Shown here: positions 46,331 to 57,007 of the stretch, in pieces
Numbering within the stretch: the stretch's first letter is position 1
How the letters are laid out: each line of letters opens with the position of its first letter
Source of the DNA: Tretioscincus oriximinensis
Taxonomy: Eukaryota; Chordata; Lepidosauria; Squamata; Gymnophthalmidae
Length of the DNA stretch: 64,000 bases
Reading direction: 5' to 3'
Assembly: GCA_022410635.1 (NCBI GenBank)
Contig: JAJVDF010000497.1
Coordinates: forward strand, 388,218 to 452,217
Program-made: the position numbers and the translations under genes
Notes under the pieces: model-generated
What the model saw: only the letters and a program-made list of their open reading frames with translations
What the model was told of the DNA's origin: nothing
Databases searched by the model: none

Positions 46331-47254
46331 TAGAAAACAGATTAAGAAGAAAAGTATTATGTTTGGTAAGATATGGATGTTGAACCTTTCCTTTGCTCTT
46401 GATATTGCTGCAGTTCTAGGGCCCTTGGACAGATCTGCTATGTTCAGTGTGCACTTGCCTATGGTGTCTGTGCAGATGGCTCTACATTGGTGACAGGTTT
46501 TTCAATTTGTGATTCTACTTGTGAATAGACAAGTGCAACTAGGACCTGCCAAAATGCTTCTGCTGGCCTTTAAGAAGGTTTAGAAATGAGATAGCAATAT
46601 TAGCAACGCTTTTAAGTTGCGTTTGAATTGCTTTTTTATTTTTAATATATGTAGATGCTGTCTAAATTATAGCAAAAATGACTGGTGAAACAGATCCAAT
46701 AGGAGTGTGGGAAAGGGCAGAGAACTGATTGCTGCATTAGCTTTAATGTTATCAAGCTGTATGTTTTTGAATCAAAACAGATGGAAAGACAGGCATGGAG
46801 AAAGAAGAAGGGCAAGTTCATAATTTCCACCTGTGGATTCCATGCTGTCAAGGGCTCCTGCAATGGTACAGTCCCTGTTGCTCTTACTTGGTTTACTCCC
46901 TACTGTCTACTATCTAATTGTNTACAATCCAGTTGATACTTTTGGACTACCAAATCGAACATGATATGGATTCTGCAGAGGAAACCCCATTTATGTAAAT
47001 GAAAACAAGCATGGGACATGGGAAAAGGAGAACAATTTCTAATCCTTTCTGGAGCAATTTAAATGGATGGGAAACCACTTCACAACTAAGGCTGTATCCA
47101 AGCATGTGTGTGGTAGAATGCTAATATAGTGGCAGTAATGTCATAATGTGTTATTCGCCACATGTGTTGTAGTCTATAATTCACCCTTTATATAAAAAAT
47201 CCCCCTTAATTTCAAGCATTAACGTTCCATAACAAACATGTAACAATTATGACT
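46331..47254. other. No gene seen
   Basis: AT-rich, no recognised repeat or exon. Confidence 0.5.
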
Positions 47255-47470
47255 GACAGATAGTGCAAGGAGAAGAAGGAGGAAAGCAAGAAAGAAGGAG
47301 GAGGAATGTATGGCTCACTTTACTTAACCTGGACTAAACAATTCTTCACAGCAGAGATCTTGTGAAGTATTTGAGGCTGAGAGAGCTCCAAAGAACTGTG
47401 ACTAACCCAAAGTCACCTGCCTGGCTTTCATGGAAGAGTGCAGAATTGAACCAGAGGAACTCCATATGAC
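47255..47470 (-). mobile_element. Sauria-type SINE, inverted
   Basis: Plus strand begins with a purine simple repeat (gaaggaggaaagcaagaaag), the SINE's 3' end. Then come gtgactaacccaaagtcacc (reverse of the 'gggtgaccttgggtcagtcac' body) and gcagaattgaaccagagg (reverse of the B box). The A-box end is truncated near 47475. Confidence 0.75.
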
Positions 47471-48149
47471 ATTATGGGTATATTGTTATCTCAAACTTTT
47501 AAAATAACATTTATGGAAAAGTTTTATATTTGTGATTTTAAAGAGCTGTCTCATTCGTGTCAGAAATGGTTTCACATATAATAGCTGAATCAGAAACCCC
47601 TGTTCTGCCTCTTCAAGGAAATCTCAGTTTTATTATATGGAAATGTTTCTAAACTTTTATTATATTCCGTTTGCACAAGCAACCTTATCCGCATATGTCC
47701 CAAAAATACCCAGGAGGAAATACTGTAACAAGATTTTACTGCTTTGGGTTCTTTTATTAATACCACATGTGCAATTGTAAGGTTAAGTTATTAAGTGATA
47801 TACAATAATTGTCTCTGCTCTAAAGGAGACGTTTTCATTTTAACTATACTCATGTGGATCTGCTTCAGTATCATTTATCAGAAGCATATTTTAAGAATCA
47901 TCTCAATAGGCGGCATCACAATTCCATTCCCTTCATCCTTTTAACAAGACCTGAATGGTTCCACTCTGAAATTAAACACACTTCCCTTCAAAATGGCTGG
48001 AAGTGCTGGAAGCCAGTGGCATATTTACAGTGCTATTGACTTCTCAAAACCCAAGGAAATATTCACAGGGTTTGGTGCAGTTCTTGAAATGCTGCTGTGA
48101 AAGCATACAATGATCCTGTTTAGTTTGCAGGAGAAAATGATGTCATTTG
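47471..48149. other. No gene seen
   Basis: AT-rich sequence without a recognised element. Confidence 0.45.
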
Positions 48150-48720
48150 CAAGCAAGCTTTCAGCTGTGATATTTTATAATTGTTTAGATGAAAACACGA
48201 TAATCCTCTCCCCCTTCACATAAGCTGCAATCCATCTTTAAAACTGTGATAATTCATAAAACCTGCAGCTTAATAAACTAACAAACCCTAGGCCTATGTT
48301 ATTTTAGGGGAAGTCAATCTTTGATCAGCCAAGCTGAAATGGGCCTGATAAGTGGAAGCCTTATGTGCAGGGAGCATCTCTCCAGTTTGTTATTGCTATT
48401 TGCTCATCATTCTCAAGTGCAAAATAAGCAGAAGTCTTTCCGAGCTGTCTTATCTCTTTTCACTTTCTTTTCGAGATCTCTGTCGCTTTAATCCAGCATG
48501 TCTGCTGCTGGTTAACAAGGAAATCCTATGTCAATTATCGCCAACGACTTCCCGCTGTGAAGCTGTGGGGAATTGAAGCTTTTGAGAGCCTTTTCACACC
48601 AAAGAGTGGTGCTGGGCCTAATTAAATGGCCCTCATATCCTGCCAGCCTACCAGTGGCCAAATGATAGATAGCTAATGAATGATAACCTAATTTCTCCAA
48701 GAGCTGTTTTGATTCATATG
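48150..48720. promoter_or_regulatory. Candidate conserved enhancer-like element (inferred)
   Basis: A repeat-free stretch whose texture differs from its flanks. It has a TCF/LEF-like caatctttgatcagcc, GATA-like cctgataagtgg and gtcttatctc, homeodomain cores (gcctaattaaatgg, cttaataaactaa), and preserved CpGs (tttcgagatctctgtcgctt, tatcgccaacgacttcccgc). This combination is common in distal developmental enhancers. No alignment is available. Confidence 0.35.
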
Positions 48721-49019
48721 GCCAGTTGGGTTCTCAAGTCTATTGAATTTAGGAGCTTGTTGTTTGCAATTATGATGGGAAGAGAGAGTACTGAAAGGTA
48801 AAACTTGGAAAGATATCCGTCTCATGGGTGCATTGTGCAACAGAGCTTTGATGATGAGAGTATATGTGCCTATTGCATATCTGAAAGGCTATTGGAATAT
48901 ATATATGTGTATAACCTCTGTTAAGAATGAATAGCTTTGGTGACTTTTACCACATGTTTGCTGCAAAATTGTCTCATAAATCACTCTCATAAATATTATC
49001 TCTGAAACTATTATTTTTA

Positions 49020-49330
49020 CAAAAATTACTGAATGAGATATCCAACATCACTCACGCACAGCTGCCCCAATCTGGTCTCTCTTAATTTACTCCATTCCAT
49101 TGCTGCTGCCTGAATGAATTCACCTCCCCCCTTCTTTTCCTGGCTGCTGGTTTTACATGAAGAAAACCGCCTGCATTTATACATCTGTTACAAGAAAAAA
49201 AAATAAAACAAATGCTAGTCATTAACCATTTTCCTTGTGACTCACCGACCTAATTGATTAACCTTTTTTTAGCTGGCGGATTAAGTGATTAAAAATATTA
49301 ATGCAGCATAAGAAAGATGATAGTTGAAGC
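49020..49330. promoter_or_regulatory. Candidate conserved non-coding element (inferred)
   Basis: Repeat-free, with closely spaced homeodomain-like sites (gtcattaaccattttcc, cctaattgattaacc, ggcggattaagtgattaaaa) and isolated CpGs (cactcacgcacagctg, gactcaccgacc). Support is compositional only. Confidence 0.3.
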
Positions 49331-49445
49331 ACTTTTAAAAAAACCTGGACTACAAGTTAATAAGGAACACTGGATTTGATCTAGCTTAACTTGAACACAA
49401 CCCTTATAAACTGAAATCTTGGATATCATTGGAGCTTTCAAACAA

Positions 49446-49590
49446 TTACCTTACTTACCTTACTTACCTTACTTACCTTACTTACCTTACTTACCTTACT
49501 TACCTTACTTACCTTACTTACCACCTTACTTCCTTACTCCTTTACTCACCTTACCTACCTACTTTCCTTCCTCACTTACTTACCTGAACC
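49446..49590. repeat. (CCTTACTTA)n minisatellite
   Basis: Nonamer units ccttactta repeat nearly perfectly from 49449 to about 49520, then decay into ccttactt/ccttcct variants to about 49590. The perfection of the first part suggests recent expansion. Confidence 0.95.
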
Positions 49591-49646
49591 TAGGGTGATC
49601 ACTACAGTAAGACAATTAGCAGTCTCAGATGTATTATTTATTATAG

Positions 49647-49845
49647 ATCTCAGAGAAGTAGCTATGTTAGTCTAGATTCAGAATTTCTAGCAAGTGGTCC
49701 TTGTAATATCTTAGAGAATAACAAGAAAAAGGTAGGCAGTGTATTTCTATAGCATCTGAAGAAGTAGTCTTGTCAAAAAAGTTCATGCTACCTGCCTTTT
49801 TCTTGTTTGTCTGTAAGGTGCTATGTGTTCCCCTTGCTAGAAATC
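49647..49845. mobile_element. Foldback (Penelope-like) insertion P7, complete with 11-bp target duplication
   Basis: The 11-mer atttattatag occurs at 49636-49646 and 49846-49856, directly flanking a 199-bp insert. The left part (about 49650-49739) is an inverted copy of the family 3' end (gctatgttagtctagattca, ttctagcaag, aacaagaaaaaggtaggcag). The centre has TAGCAT (49750-49755), CTGAAGA (49756-49762), a decayed stem II and ATGCTA (49785-49790). The right part runs forward (cctgcctttttcttgtttgt, gtaaggtgct, ccttgctagaaatc). Inverted organisation, a variable-length target duplication and a hammerhead-like core together suggest a Penelope-like retroelement terminal repeat. The class is inferred. 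Confidence 0.85.
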
Positions 49846-49964
49846 ATTTATTATAGGAAAATAATGTTAACTTCATCAAAGACCTGTTGATATTAGAGTG
49901 ATTTATTCCCCTTTCTGGCAATCATGTCTTGTGTAAGTCAAGACATGAACATTAAATGGATTTG

Positions 49965-50215
49965 ATGCAAATCCTTGATGGCCTTAAAGAGGTTGCTTAA
50001 AACACATTTGTTCAAGCAAGTGTTTGACTTGTAACAAGCCTATGAGCAAGCTACTTAAATTTAGATTCCAATCATTTTGATTGTTTTTAACCATTTTTTA
50101 TTATTTTGTTCAGATTTATTATATGATTTAATTTTAGGTGCCCAGATTTTGAGGAATTCCAGTATTTATCAGGTAATGCTGCTTCAAGTCAATAAATAAG
50201 CAAGTAAATAAAATA
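49965..50215 (+). mobile_element. L2-like LINE 3' tail
   Basis: Shows 'ccttaaagaggttgcttaaa' with acacatttgttcaag (the LKRLLKTHLFKQ-like ORF2 terminus), then an AT-rich untranslated stretch ending tcaataaataagcaagtaaa. Coding content is limited to the last residues. Confidence 0.65.
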
Positions 50216-50489
50216 TTCTCCTTATAAACCTGTTTATACTATGGTGAAAGAGAGGTGGAAGAAATATACTTCTACTATAAAGAAATTAATTCTCTTTTTG
50301 TGCGTTGACGAAATGTCTGAATCAACAATAAGCAACAAGTTGAACAAAGCAAAGCAAAAAATATTCCAAGGGAAGTCAAGGCAGGAAGACAGCTACATTG
50401 AAGGAGCAAAATATTCATTGTGGATGATAAACTGATCATTTTTATTTATCATGGTTGCATCCAAATGTCAGTTGAAAATCCCAGAAATT

Positions 50490-50680
50490 AAGGCAAATTC
50501 CTGAATAAACACATTCTGGTGTGATTATTTCTTACCTTCAACATNTCATTTGTCTGGGCTACACCTCATTGTGCAGAACTGGGTATTCTGTTGAAATGGA
50601 ATATTTGGAAGTGCATAATTGGCACAGGTACATTTGGCATTGTGTGTGTGCTCTGTGCATGGTGCCACCTCCCTCCACAA
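50490..50680 (+). repeat. Unidentified repeat family B, copy 2
   Basis: Counterpart of 34840-35060, with aataaacacattctggtgtg, 'gaatatttggaagtgcataa' and ttggcacaggtacatttggc, then tgtgtgtgtgctctgtgcat. Confidence 0.55.
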
Positions 50681-51537
50681 CTGTGGCTCCTGGTAGAAGC
50701 AGTCAAACAGGAAATCCCTTGGCTGACTTTTTACCTTCTATAGAGATACATTATTTAGCACTACCTCATACCTCTACTGTGGCAATATAGCATGATCACC
50801 ACCAAACCATGTGGCAACCCTCTATATCCATGTATTAAGAGTGCTAAAAATGCTCTGTTATAAGGAGAATTCCATTACAATTAAAAGTATATGCTTAAAA
50901 TTCTTGATGAGTATTGGGGGAAGAGTATGAATTGGCAATTTAATGAAAACATATTAAGAAGAATGCCACGTGAATGAGGGCAAAACATTATGCTTTTATG
51001 TAACTCTGAAACCTGAAAAAAACTCAGTTAGGAATATGGTTCCAAATTGCAACCTGTTCTATGACTCTATANTACATCTAGACAACTATAAGACTTCCCC
51101 TGAATTGAGAGGATGTAGAGGATGTCATCAACATTATGAAAGCTGAGACTATATGGAATGATGTTCATAATTTCATAATGTAAAACAAACTGCTGATGGA
51201 ATACACTATTTATAATACAAAGACAAAGATATGTTCTGATTATATATGTTTTCCTTGGATAATTTGTAGCCAGAAAGTACCTTATTGACATTATTACATT
51301 AAGTTTGTTTCAAGTTGGTTTTCAGAAGGAGCTCTCATACAACTCCTTCCCACCAGATTGGACCACCTAGTCTGGTCTATGCTCCATGCAGTGCCGAAGG
51401 GAACATACCATAAGGTGTGTGGCTTCTTTTTTTATTGCACCAATGTACAGAAGGAAAACGTCTGTACTCCTTTACAGAGTACTTACCTTGATAATTCTTT
51501 ACTAGAAATTCTGAATTGTTTTGTTCTATAAGAAACA
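50681..51537. other. No gene seen
   Basis: AT-rich sequence without a recognised element. Confidence 0.5.
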
Positions 51538-51700
51538 GAGCCAGTCTGGTGCAGTGGTTAGAGTGTCAGACTCTTATCTGGAAGTCCTGGTTCGATTCTG
51601 CTCCCCTCGCTCCCCCCCCCCCCCAAAAAAGAGCCAGCTTTGATTCCCTTTGGATTGAGAAAAGCGGAATATGAAAACCAATTCTTATTATTCTTATTCT
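51538..51700 (+). mobile_element. Sauria-type tRNA-derived SINE with internal deletion
   Basis: Well-preserved A box (ggtgcagtggttagagtgtc) and B box (ggttcgattctgc) are followed by a cytosine run (51612-51625) replacing the body. The 3' domain (gattccctttggattgagaa, aagcggaatatgaaaacca) and an (ATTCTT)n tail complete it. The intact promoter boxes make this the youngest-looking SINE here. Confidence 0.9.
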
Positions 51701-51754
51701 TCTATAATTGATGGTTTTTACAGACTTAAATGTACCAATATGAGCAGTAATGCA

Positions 51755-51965
51755 GATCCACCATTAACTATTCTGCTTCTTCCTTGTAGTCATGTCTATG
51801 CTCAAATCCACTCTATGTGAGAATGCAGCATTACTTGTTCCAGAACAGACAGCATGGTATGACAATGGAACTAATTAATGTAAATCACAATTCCAGATCA
51901 CAAGTCCTTGGTACAGAGCTGATCTGAAATACCACTAATTCCATGCAGATGATGTGAACTAGAGT
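51755..51965 (+). repeat. Unidentified repeat family C, copy 2
   Basis: Counterpart of 41290-41520: 'tagtcatgtctatgctcaaa', ccactctatgtgagaatgc, cttgttccagaacagacagc, and tacagagctgatctgaaata in the same order. Confidence 0.55.
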
Positions 51966-52479
51966 CTCTTATTTTGGATTATTAGGTAAGTATAGGAGAG
52001 ACCTAAGTATGGAAATCTGCAAAATTCTCTGTCACCATAAAATCTGGGCATGGGGAACTTTGAAACAACTGGGGATAAACTAGATCTTCTCTTGGAATTG
52101 CAACTTTGACCTCATGAGGCCTAAATATTGCTTTGTCTTTAATTTGTGTGAAGGTGTAAAACTAACACAATGTAACCTTACACAAATTTTTGCCTCTTTT
52201 TCACATCTGAGGCAATGTGTTTCCTCTCTTTTGGCCACCCAACATGTGTGTGCATGTGCATGTGTGTGGGAGTGTCATTAAATACACAGCCTGAATTAAA
52301 AAGTATAAAACAACATCTGAATGAAAATGGATGGAGGGNAACAAGTGAATTTTTACCTTCCTTGGTTCTAAAGATAAAAGNAGGAAATATTTATTTTCAT
52401 TTATACTGCTCAATAAAACAGACCTATCATTTCAGTTATGATTTCCTATATGTCTGTAATAAGGAAAGTGTGGTAATAA
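51966..52479. other. No gene seen
   Basis: AT-rich sequence with a short (TG)n-like tract near 52245-52268. A 142-codon frame starting at 52215 crosses it and contains two ambiguous codons; it is not supported as a gene. Confidence 0.5.
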
Positions 52480-52720
52480 AGAACAAAGCCAATAAAGGCT
52501 CAAAACCAAAAGCATATGCATGCAAGGTTAATACGCAAAGCAAAATGTTGACTGTTAAACAGATGAACCCACTGAAATGTAAAATATTCCACCAAGGCCT
52601 TGCCAGCTTTGAAATGCTACACTTTCTAGATTTCATCTGTTAATAATCTGAAGGGGCTTCTCTCAGTTAAGCAGATTACCTCACTGTGTTTTATGATAGC
52701 GGGCATATTGGACTCCCCAC
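52480..52720. promoter_or_regulatory. Candidate regulatory stretch (inferred)
   Basis: Repeat-free with E-box and octamer-like sequence (gcatatgcatgcaaggttaa, tacgcaaagcaaaatg) and a TAAT-containing ctgttaataatctg. The base composition, with rare CpGs kept, is compatible with conserved DNA, but unproven. Confidence 0.25.
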
Positions 52721-53027
52721 CCCCTCCGCTCTCCCAGCAACTATACTGGCAAGCAAGTTGAATGAATATAAAAATGGGGCAATATACAAACTTCAGACAA
52801 CATCAGATTTTACAGGTCAGTACAGTTTTTACGCTTTTCCTTAGTAAAAGGCAATATGAAAACCTGAAAAAGTCCATGCGTGGAACTCTCAGGGCCTTAA
52901 AAGATACTTTTCTAAAAAAAATAAAATTACGATTGAAGACGAGACATCAAATGAATGAAGCTGCTTCGTTCAGGACCAGAAGAAAGGAATTCTAGGATCA
53001 AGGGATCAGCAATTTAATATTATATAT

Positions 53028-53255
53028 AACAACAACAACAACAACAACAATAGATTAGAAGAAGAAGAAATGTTATTTTTTATATCCCAATCAAAGCAGC
53101 TTACATAACCATCTGTCCTCTTCACAACAGACATCTTGAGAAGTGCATGGGGCTGAGAGATAGTGGGAGAACTGTGACTAGGTCATGATCACCCAGCTGG
53201 CTTCACTGAGGAATGCAGACTTCAACCAGGAGGATACCAGAGACTGACACTCGAA
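53028..53255 (-). mobile_element. Sauria-type SINE, inverted, with (AAC)n end
   Basis: Plus strand begins with aacaacaacaacaacaacaa and gaagaagaagaaatg, the SINE's 3' simple repeats. It continues through tatatcccaatcaaagcagc (reverse of the gctgctttgattgggatata 3' domain), ctgtcctcttcacaacagac, actaggtcatgatcacccag and gcagacttcaaccagg (reverse B box). Confidence 0.85.
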
Positions 53256-53339
53256 GCACAACACCAAATTTGCTGTCCATGATGACCATGAAGGGAGTAT
53301 ACCTAGGCTTCCTGAAACACTTCTGGCACATCTGAGTCA

Positions 53340-53820
53340 CCAAACCCCTCAACTACTTTTTATTAGCTATGATGATGGATAAAGATAATAGTCCAGACCA
53401 CTGCAGGCAGGTGGTAGGTCCAAGCCCTGCCCACATCCTCAGACTACGATAATCGAAACTAATCCAAAGTAACAGGCAAAGATAGGCCCTTGGATACCAT
53501 TACCAAACTACTTTCAAATGTAGAATTTAATTCCACTTGAATTTAACTTTATCTTGAAAATGTCTTGTAAACTTCTCACAGTAAGCCTCCAAAGGTAGTA
53601 TGAATGGATTCCTTCATCTAAATGACAGTAGTCTGTTGCTTAAATGATCTGCTGGATGTCCATTTCATTGGAGGGCATTTTGCAGCAGTTGTATCAACAG
53701 CACTATTCAATTCACAGTTGCTCCAAAATGAAACCAGAGCCCCAGCAAGGACACCAGCCATATCAACCAGAAACCTTTTCAGAACTATCAGGAATCCATC
53801 AGAATCCATAGGGGTCTGAG
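53340..53820 (-). mobile_element. L2-like LINE ORF2 internal fragment
   Basis: On the minus strand, the part near 53440-53360 encodes SEDVGRALDLPPAC and, after YPSS, a stop followed by LIKSS. This matches the segment between endonuclease and reverse transcriptase of L2-type elements (E-x-DV-x-x-(x)n-LRPTTC-x-LDPCPSWL-(I/V)K). The upstream 86-codon frame (53878-53618) belongs to the same fragment. Frameshifts and stops abound. Confidence 0.55.
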
Positions 53821-53999
53821 GACTCGTTAATGGGCAAACTATGTAAAATTCAATAAAAATAAACAAAACAACAACCACCCCCCACCCAAAGGTAGAATTA
53901 TCATTGTTTTTAGTGATTATATTAATTGGAATGTTTTACTTCGTCTTGGATTCTACTGAAGAAAGTAGTAAATAACTATTTTATCTGCCTTTATGTATT

Positions 54000-54085
54000 A
54001 TCTATCTATATTCATTCATTCATTCATTCATTCATTCATACATACATACTTATATTCCACCCCGTACCCGAAGGTTGATTTATTT
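54000..54085 (-). mobile_element. L2-like LINE 3' tail with (ATTC)n end
   Basis: attcattcattcattcattc and catacatacatac lead into tatattccaccccgtacccg and aaggttga, the reverse complement of the family's terminal 'cctttgggtacggggtgga' region seen at 1.05 kb. The tetranucleotide run is the element's own expanded 3' end. Confidence 0.75.
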
Positions 54086-54511
54086 CCCCAGTGATTCACA
54101 AATGTCATTTACATAGCTGGTCTCAGGATATAGTAAGCATCTCTGAGAAGTCTCTGATGCAGGGTTATTTACAAAGTCCAGAATGCTCTTCCCTCCTCTT
54201 CTACAAATTATGTGGAAGGAAAAGTGGTTTGGAAAAGACTTTGGAGCATGAAATACTCCATACTGGTTCTATAAGGTGCCTCTGGGTGCCCCTGATATGG
54301 GTCAGAACACAAACAAAGATAACCAGGTTCTGTTCCAATGCATATTTTTAATCCATATTCAGTCCTGAAGAATTGGACTAAACCATGAAAAAGTTGAAAA
54401 TGGGTTAAAAGTATGAATTGGAACAGCACTCTAATGTGGAGCAATTGGNTATTAATAATGGGAATACTGTACTTCTCAAGACAATTAAGGGAACACTTCA
54501 ACATACATTGT
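54086..54511. other. No feature seen
   Basis: Short overlapping frames only; no recognisable element. Confidence 0.45.
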
Positions 54512-54780
54512 AAACCCTAGCTAATAACAAGTTATATCTTATTGACTTCACATCTCTGAAAAGAAAGATTATACTGGACATATTTTTTTCTATAGGGTAA
54601 TGCATACTAATTGTACATTTATCAGCACTATTGAAAAATATGTTTTTTGCTCCAGATCCTGCTGCTAGAAATATATACTGTTTAGTATGCATTACCCTAT
54701 AGAAAAAAATATGTCCAGTATAATCTTTCTTTTCAGAGATGTGAAGTCAATAAGATATAACTTGTTATTAGCTAGGGTTT
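54512..54780. repeat. Perfect 99-bp inverted repeat with 71-base spacer
   Basis: Positions 54512-54610 and 54682-54780 are exact reverse complements over all 99 bases by base-by-base reading (tips aaaccctagctaat / attagctagggttt). The 71-base spacer (54611-54681) is unrelated to the arms. The right arm is followed by an extended T run. There is no target duplication, no known transposon terminus and no other copy in the window. It could be a recent template-switch duplication, a young foldback element, a long-hairpin RNA source or a library fold-back artefact. Confidence 0.97.
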
Positions 54781-56466
54781 TTTTTTAAAAGGCTGAGAGC
54801 GCATTTAGACAGATTTTAGAAAGACTGGATTCATCAATTATTGTGGAGAAATGGAAACATACTTGATTTGGATTATTTATGGAAACAAATGCACATGTTA
54901 TGCTACTTCCCAAAGCTTATAATTCACCAAAATCTGTTTTTATAGCTGTAGTTGGTGGTGTAACAATTAACTGTAAAGGTTCTATAAAGCACAGATTGGT
55001 TTTAGTCCCATTATTCAACTACTTAGGCAGCATCAAGACAGGGCCAATAATCCACTTGCAAGTCACGTTTATGTTACATAAACTGAATNGCTGGATGTTA
55101 TAAAAACTGAGAATAATTCAGCGTTTAGAACCCATTAGCTGGATTGGGAAAAACACTGTTCAAATGTTATATATGAATGGTGACAAAGGCTGTGGATAGT
55201 TTTGGCAATACACTGTAACAGTGTACCTGTGTGAACTATGTTTTAGCCATTGCTAAACTGATACATGGATGACTTGAATGACTGACATCATCACAAACCT
55301 TCACGAGGATAGGGGGAGAAATGACAGCAAAAACTACCCAATAATATTTGGTAGAGTATTTCCTCTTGGCAACCAGCAAATCAAATGACTGACCAGAGAG
55401 TTTGTCACATGCATGGAAAAACTAGCAAAACATGTCAGAAGCTAGCAAAAACAGCAAAACTCAGAATGTACTGTAAAGATATAAATGGGATGAAATTAAA
55501 ACTGTAAGCTAATAAACCCCTATTATCTGTAAATTCCAAAACAAGCAAGTGCTGCATTGGTTTTGTGATGGTTTGGTTATCTAAAGGGAAATCAGTGCTA
55601 GAGAGTGAACTCATTGCTCTTTCAAAAAACGAAATTCTACAGATGTGTTGTAATGCAGTTCACAAGGAACAACAGATTTTTTTCTTGCAGAGAAAGAAAC
55701 ATATCAAACGTATCCGTGTATGACAGGTAAAGTAGTGTTCGCGATAGTGCTTCTGAAATTTTAGCTGTAAGCAAGGATTACTGATATTTAATTCTTTTCT
55801 GCTATAAACTGAGACCAACTGAGAATTGACACTGACATTATGAGCACAGATGGAGGAGGATGAGAAAGTCACCTTTCTTTCTTATGCCAATTGTGCACAA
55901 AGCATTGTATCTAGGCATTATTATAGTGGAGCCTTTCATGTTGCTATAGCTATGGTTGTGTTTGCATTTCCATAATAAAACCTATTTTCAGGGGGTTTAT
56001 AACTCAGCAGTAAAAAAAATTCTCTCTGCTCCAATTTGGCATAACAAAGTATCAGACAGAGAGCTAAAGTCCCTGTGCTTTAAAATTCCACCTTTTCTGT
56101 AGGAAGGCAGAGCCTTTTGTATGAGGCATCAGGGCTGTTCATTGGAATTTGCCTTAAGGCAAGAAATCACAGTCAGAATTTCAAAGCTTTAGGAACAATT
56201 CCTGGACCAAACTCTTCCCTCAAATCCTTATTAATGGAATTAGGCTTTAAAAATGGTCACGTGTACAGTATTAATGACATTTAACATTGTCCAAGAACTG
56301 ATGAATAAATGTGCTGTGTACTGCTTTCTAAAATGCATTCATTAGGTTTTATCGATTCCCAACCCTCCCTTTGTGAATGTTCCCAAAAGTTTTAGGGAAG
56401 CAAAATAATGAACAAAATGCACGTGACCAATGACACTTTTCAAAACAGCAACCTTTGGGATTACAA
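54781..56466. other. No gene seen
   Basis: AT-rich sequence. The part 56090-56290 is repeat-free with taat-rich cores and could be regulatory. No exon signals. Confidence 0.5.
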
Positions 56467-56577
56467 GGTACAATTACTATTACTATTAATTACTATTACT
56501 ATTAATTACTATTAATTACTATTACTATTAATTACTATTAATTACTATTACTATTGTTATTACTATTATTATTATTG
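56467..56577. repeat. (ATTACTATT)n-type microsatellite
   Basis: Interlaced attact and attaattactatt units repeat from about 56470 to 56575 and finish as attattatt. Confidence 0.95.
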
Positions 56578-56817
56578 GCACATGGGATAAATGTACACGT
56601 TCAAAAATGAAATGTTTGCAATAGTTCTGTGGTATATAGAAAAAATAGGACCTTAGGGCATTGCAAGATTCCAGAGAAAATGATACAGCAGCAGAAATTG
56701 AATTACAATCAGCCCATGAAGAAACAGTGTTGTTTTAAAGCAATGCTTTTTTAGAACATCATTCCTATAATGTGTAACAAAGATATAAGGTAGGAGTAAG
56801 TCCGTTGATATACGAAA
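56578..56817. other. No feature seen
   Basis: AT-rich stretch between a microsatellite and a foldback copy. Confidence 0.45.
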
Positions 56818-56938
56818 GGGGTATGAAGAAGTAGATTTGACTATCAATGTTCATGCCACCTATAATTTTATTAGTTTCTAAGTTGCTATGAGGCTAGATT
56901 TTCTGGATCCAGACTAACAGCCATTTTTCTAAAATTTA
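56818..56938 (+). mobile_element. Foldback (Penelope-like) copy P8
   Basis: Decayed core atgaagaagtagatttgac, tat, CAAT in place of GAAA, gttc and atgcca, then ttattagtttctaagttgct and a well-kept end, gattttctggatccagacta acagcc. Same strand as P9, about 190 bp upstream of it. Confidence 0.75.
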
Positions 56939-57007
56939 ACACTATGGAAAGCACCAAAAATAGCTGAATGAACTGGGAATCCATCAGCCTCCTCAGGACT
57001 CTAGCCT

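Noticed and set aside
49647..49845. Interpretation of the foldback family as an ordinary MITE
   Set aside because: The target duplication is 11 bp, outside the fixed lengths usual for hAT, Tc1 or Harbinger MITEs. Copies vary in how much of each arm they contain and have a hammerhead-like centre, so a Penelope-like origin fits better, though it is not proven.
52215..52643. 142-codon plus-strand frame
   Set aside because: It starts in a TG-rich tract (MCMCVGV), has two ambiguous codons and crosses AT-rich non-coding DNA; no protein family resemblance.
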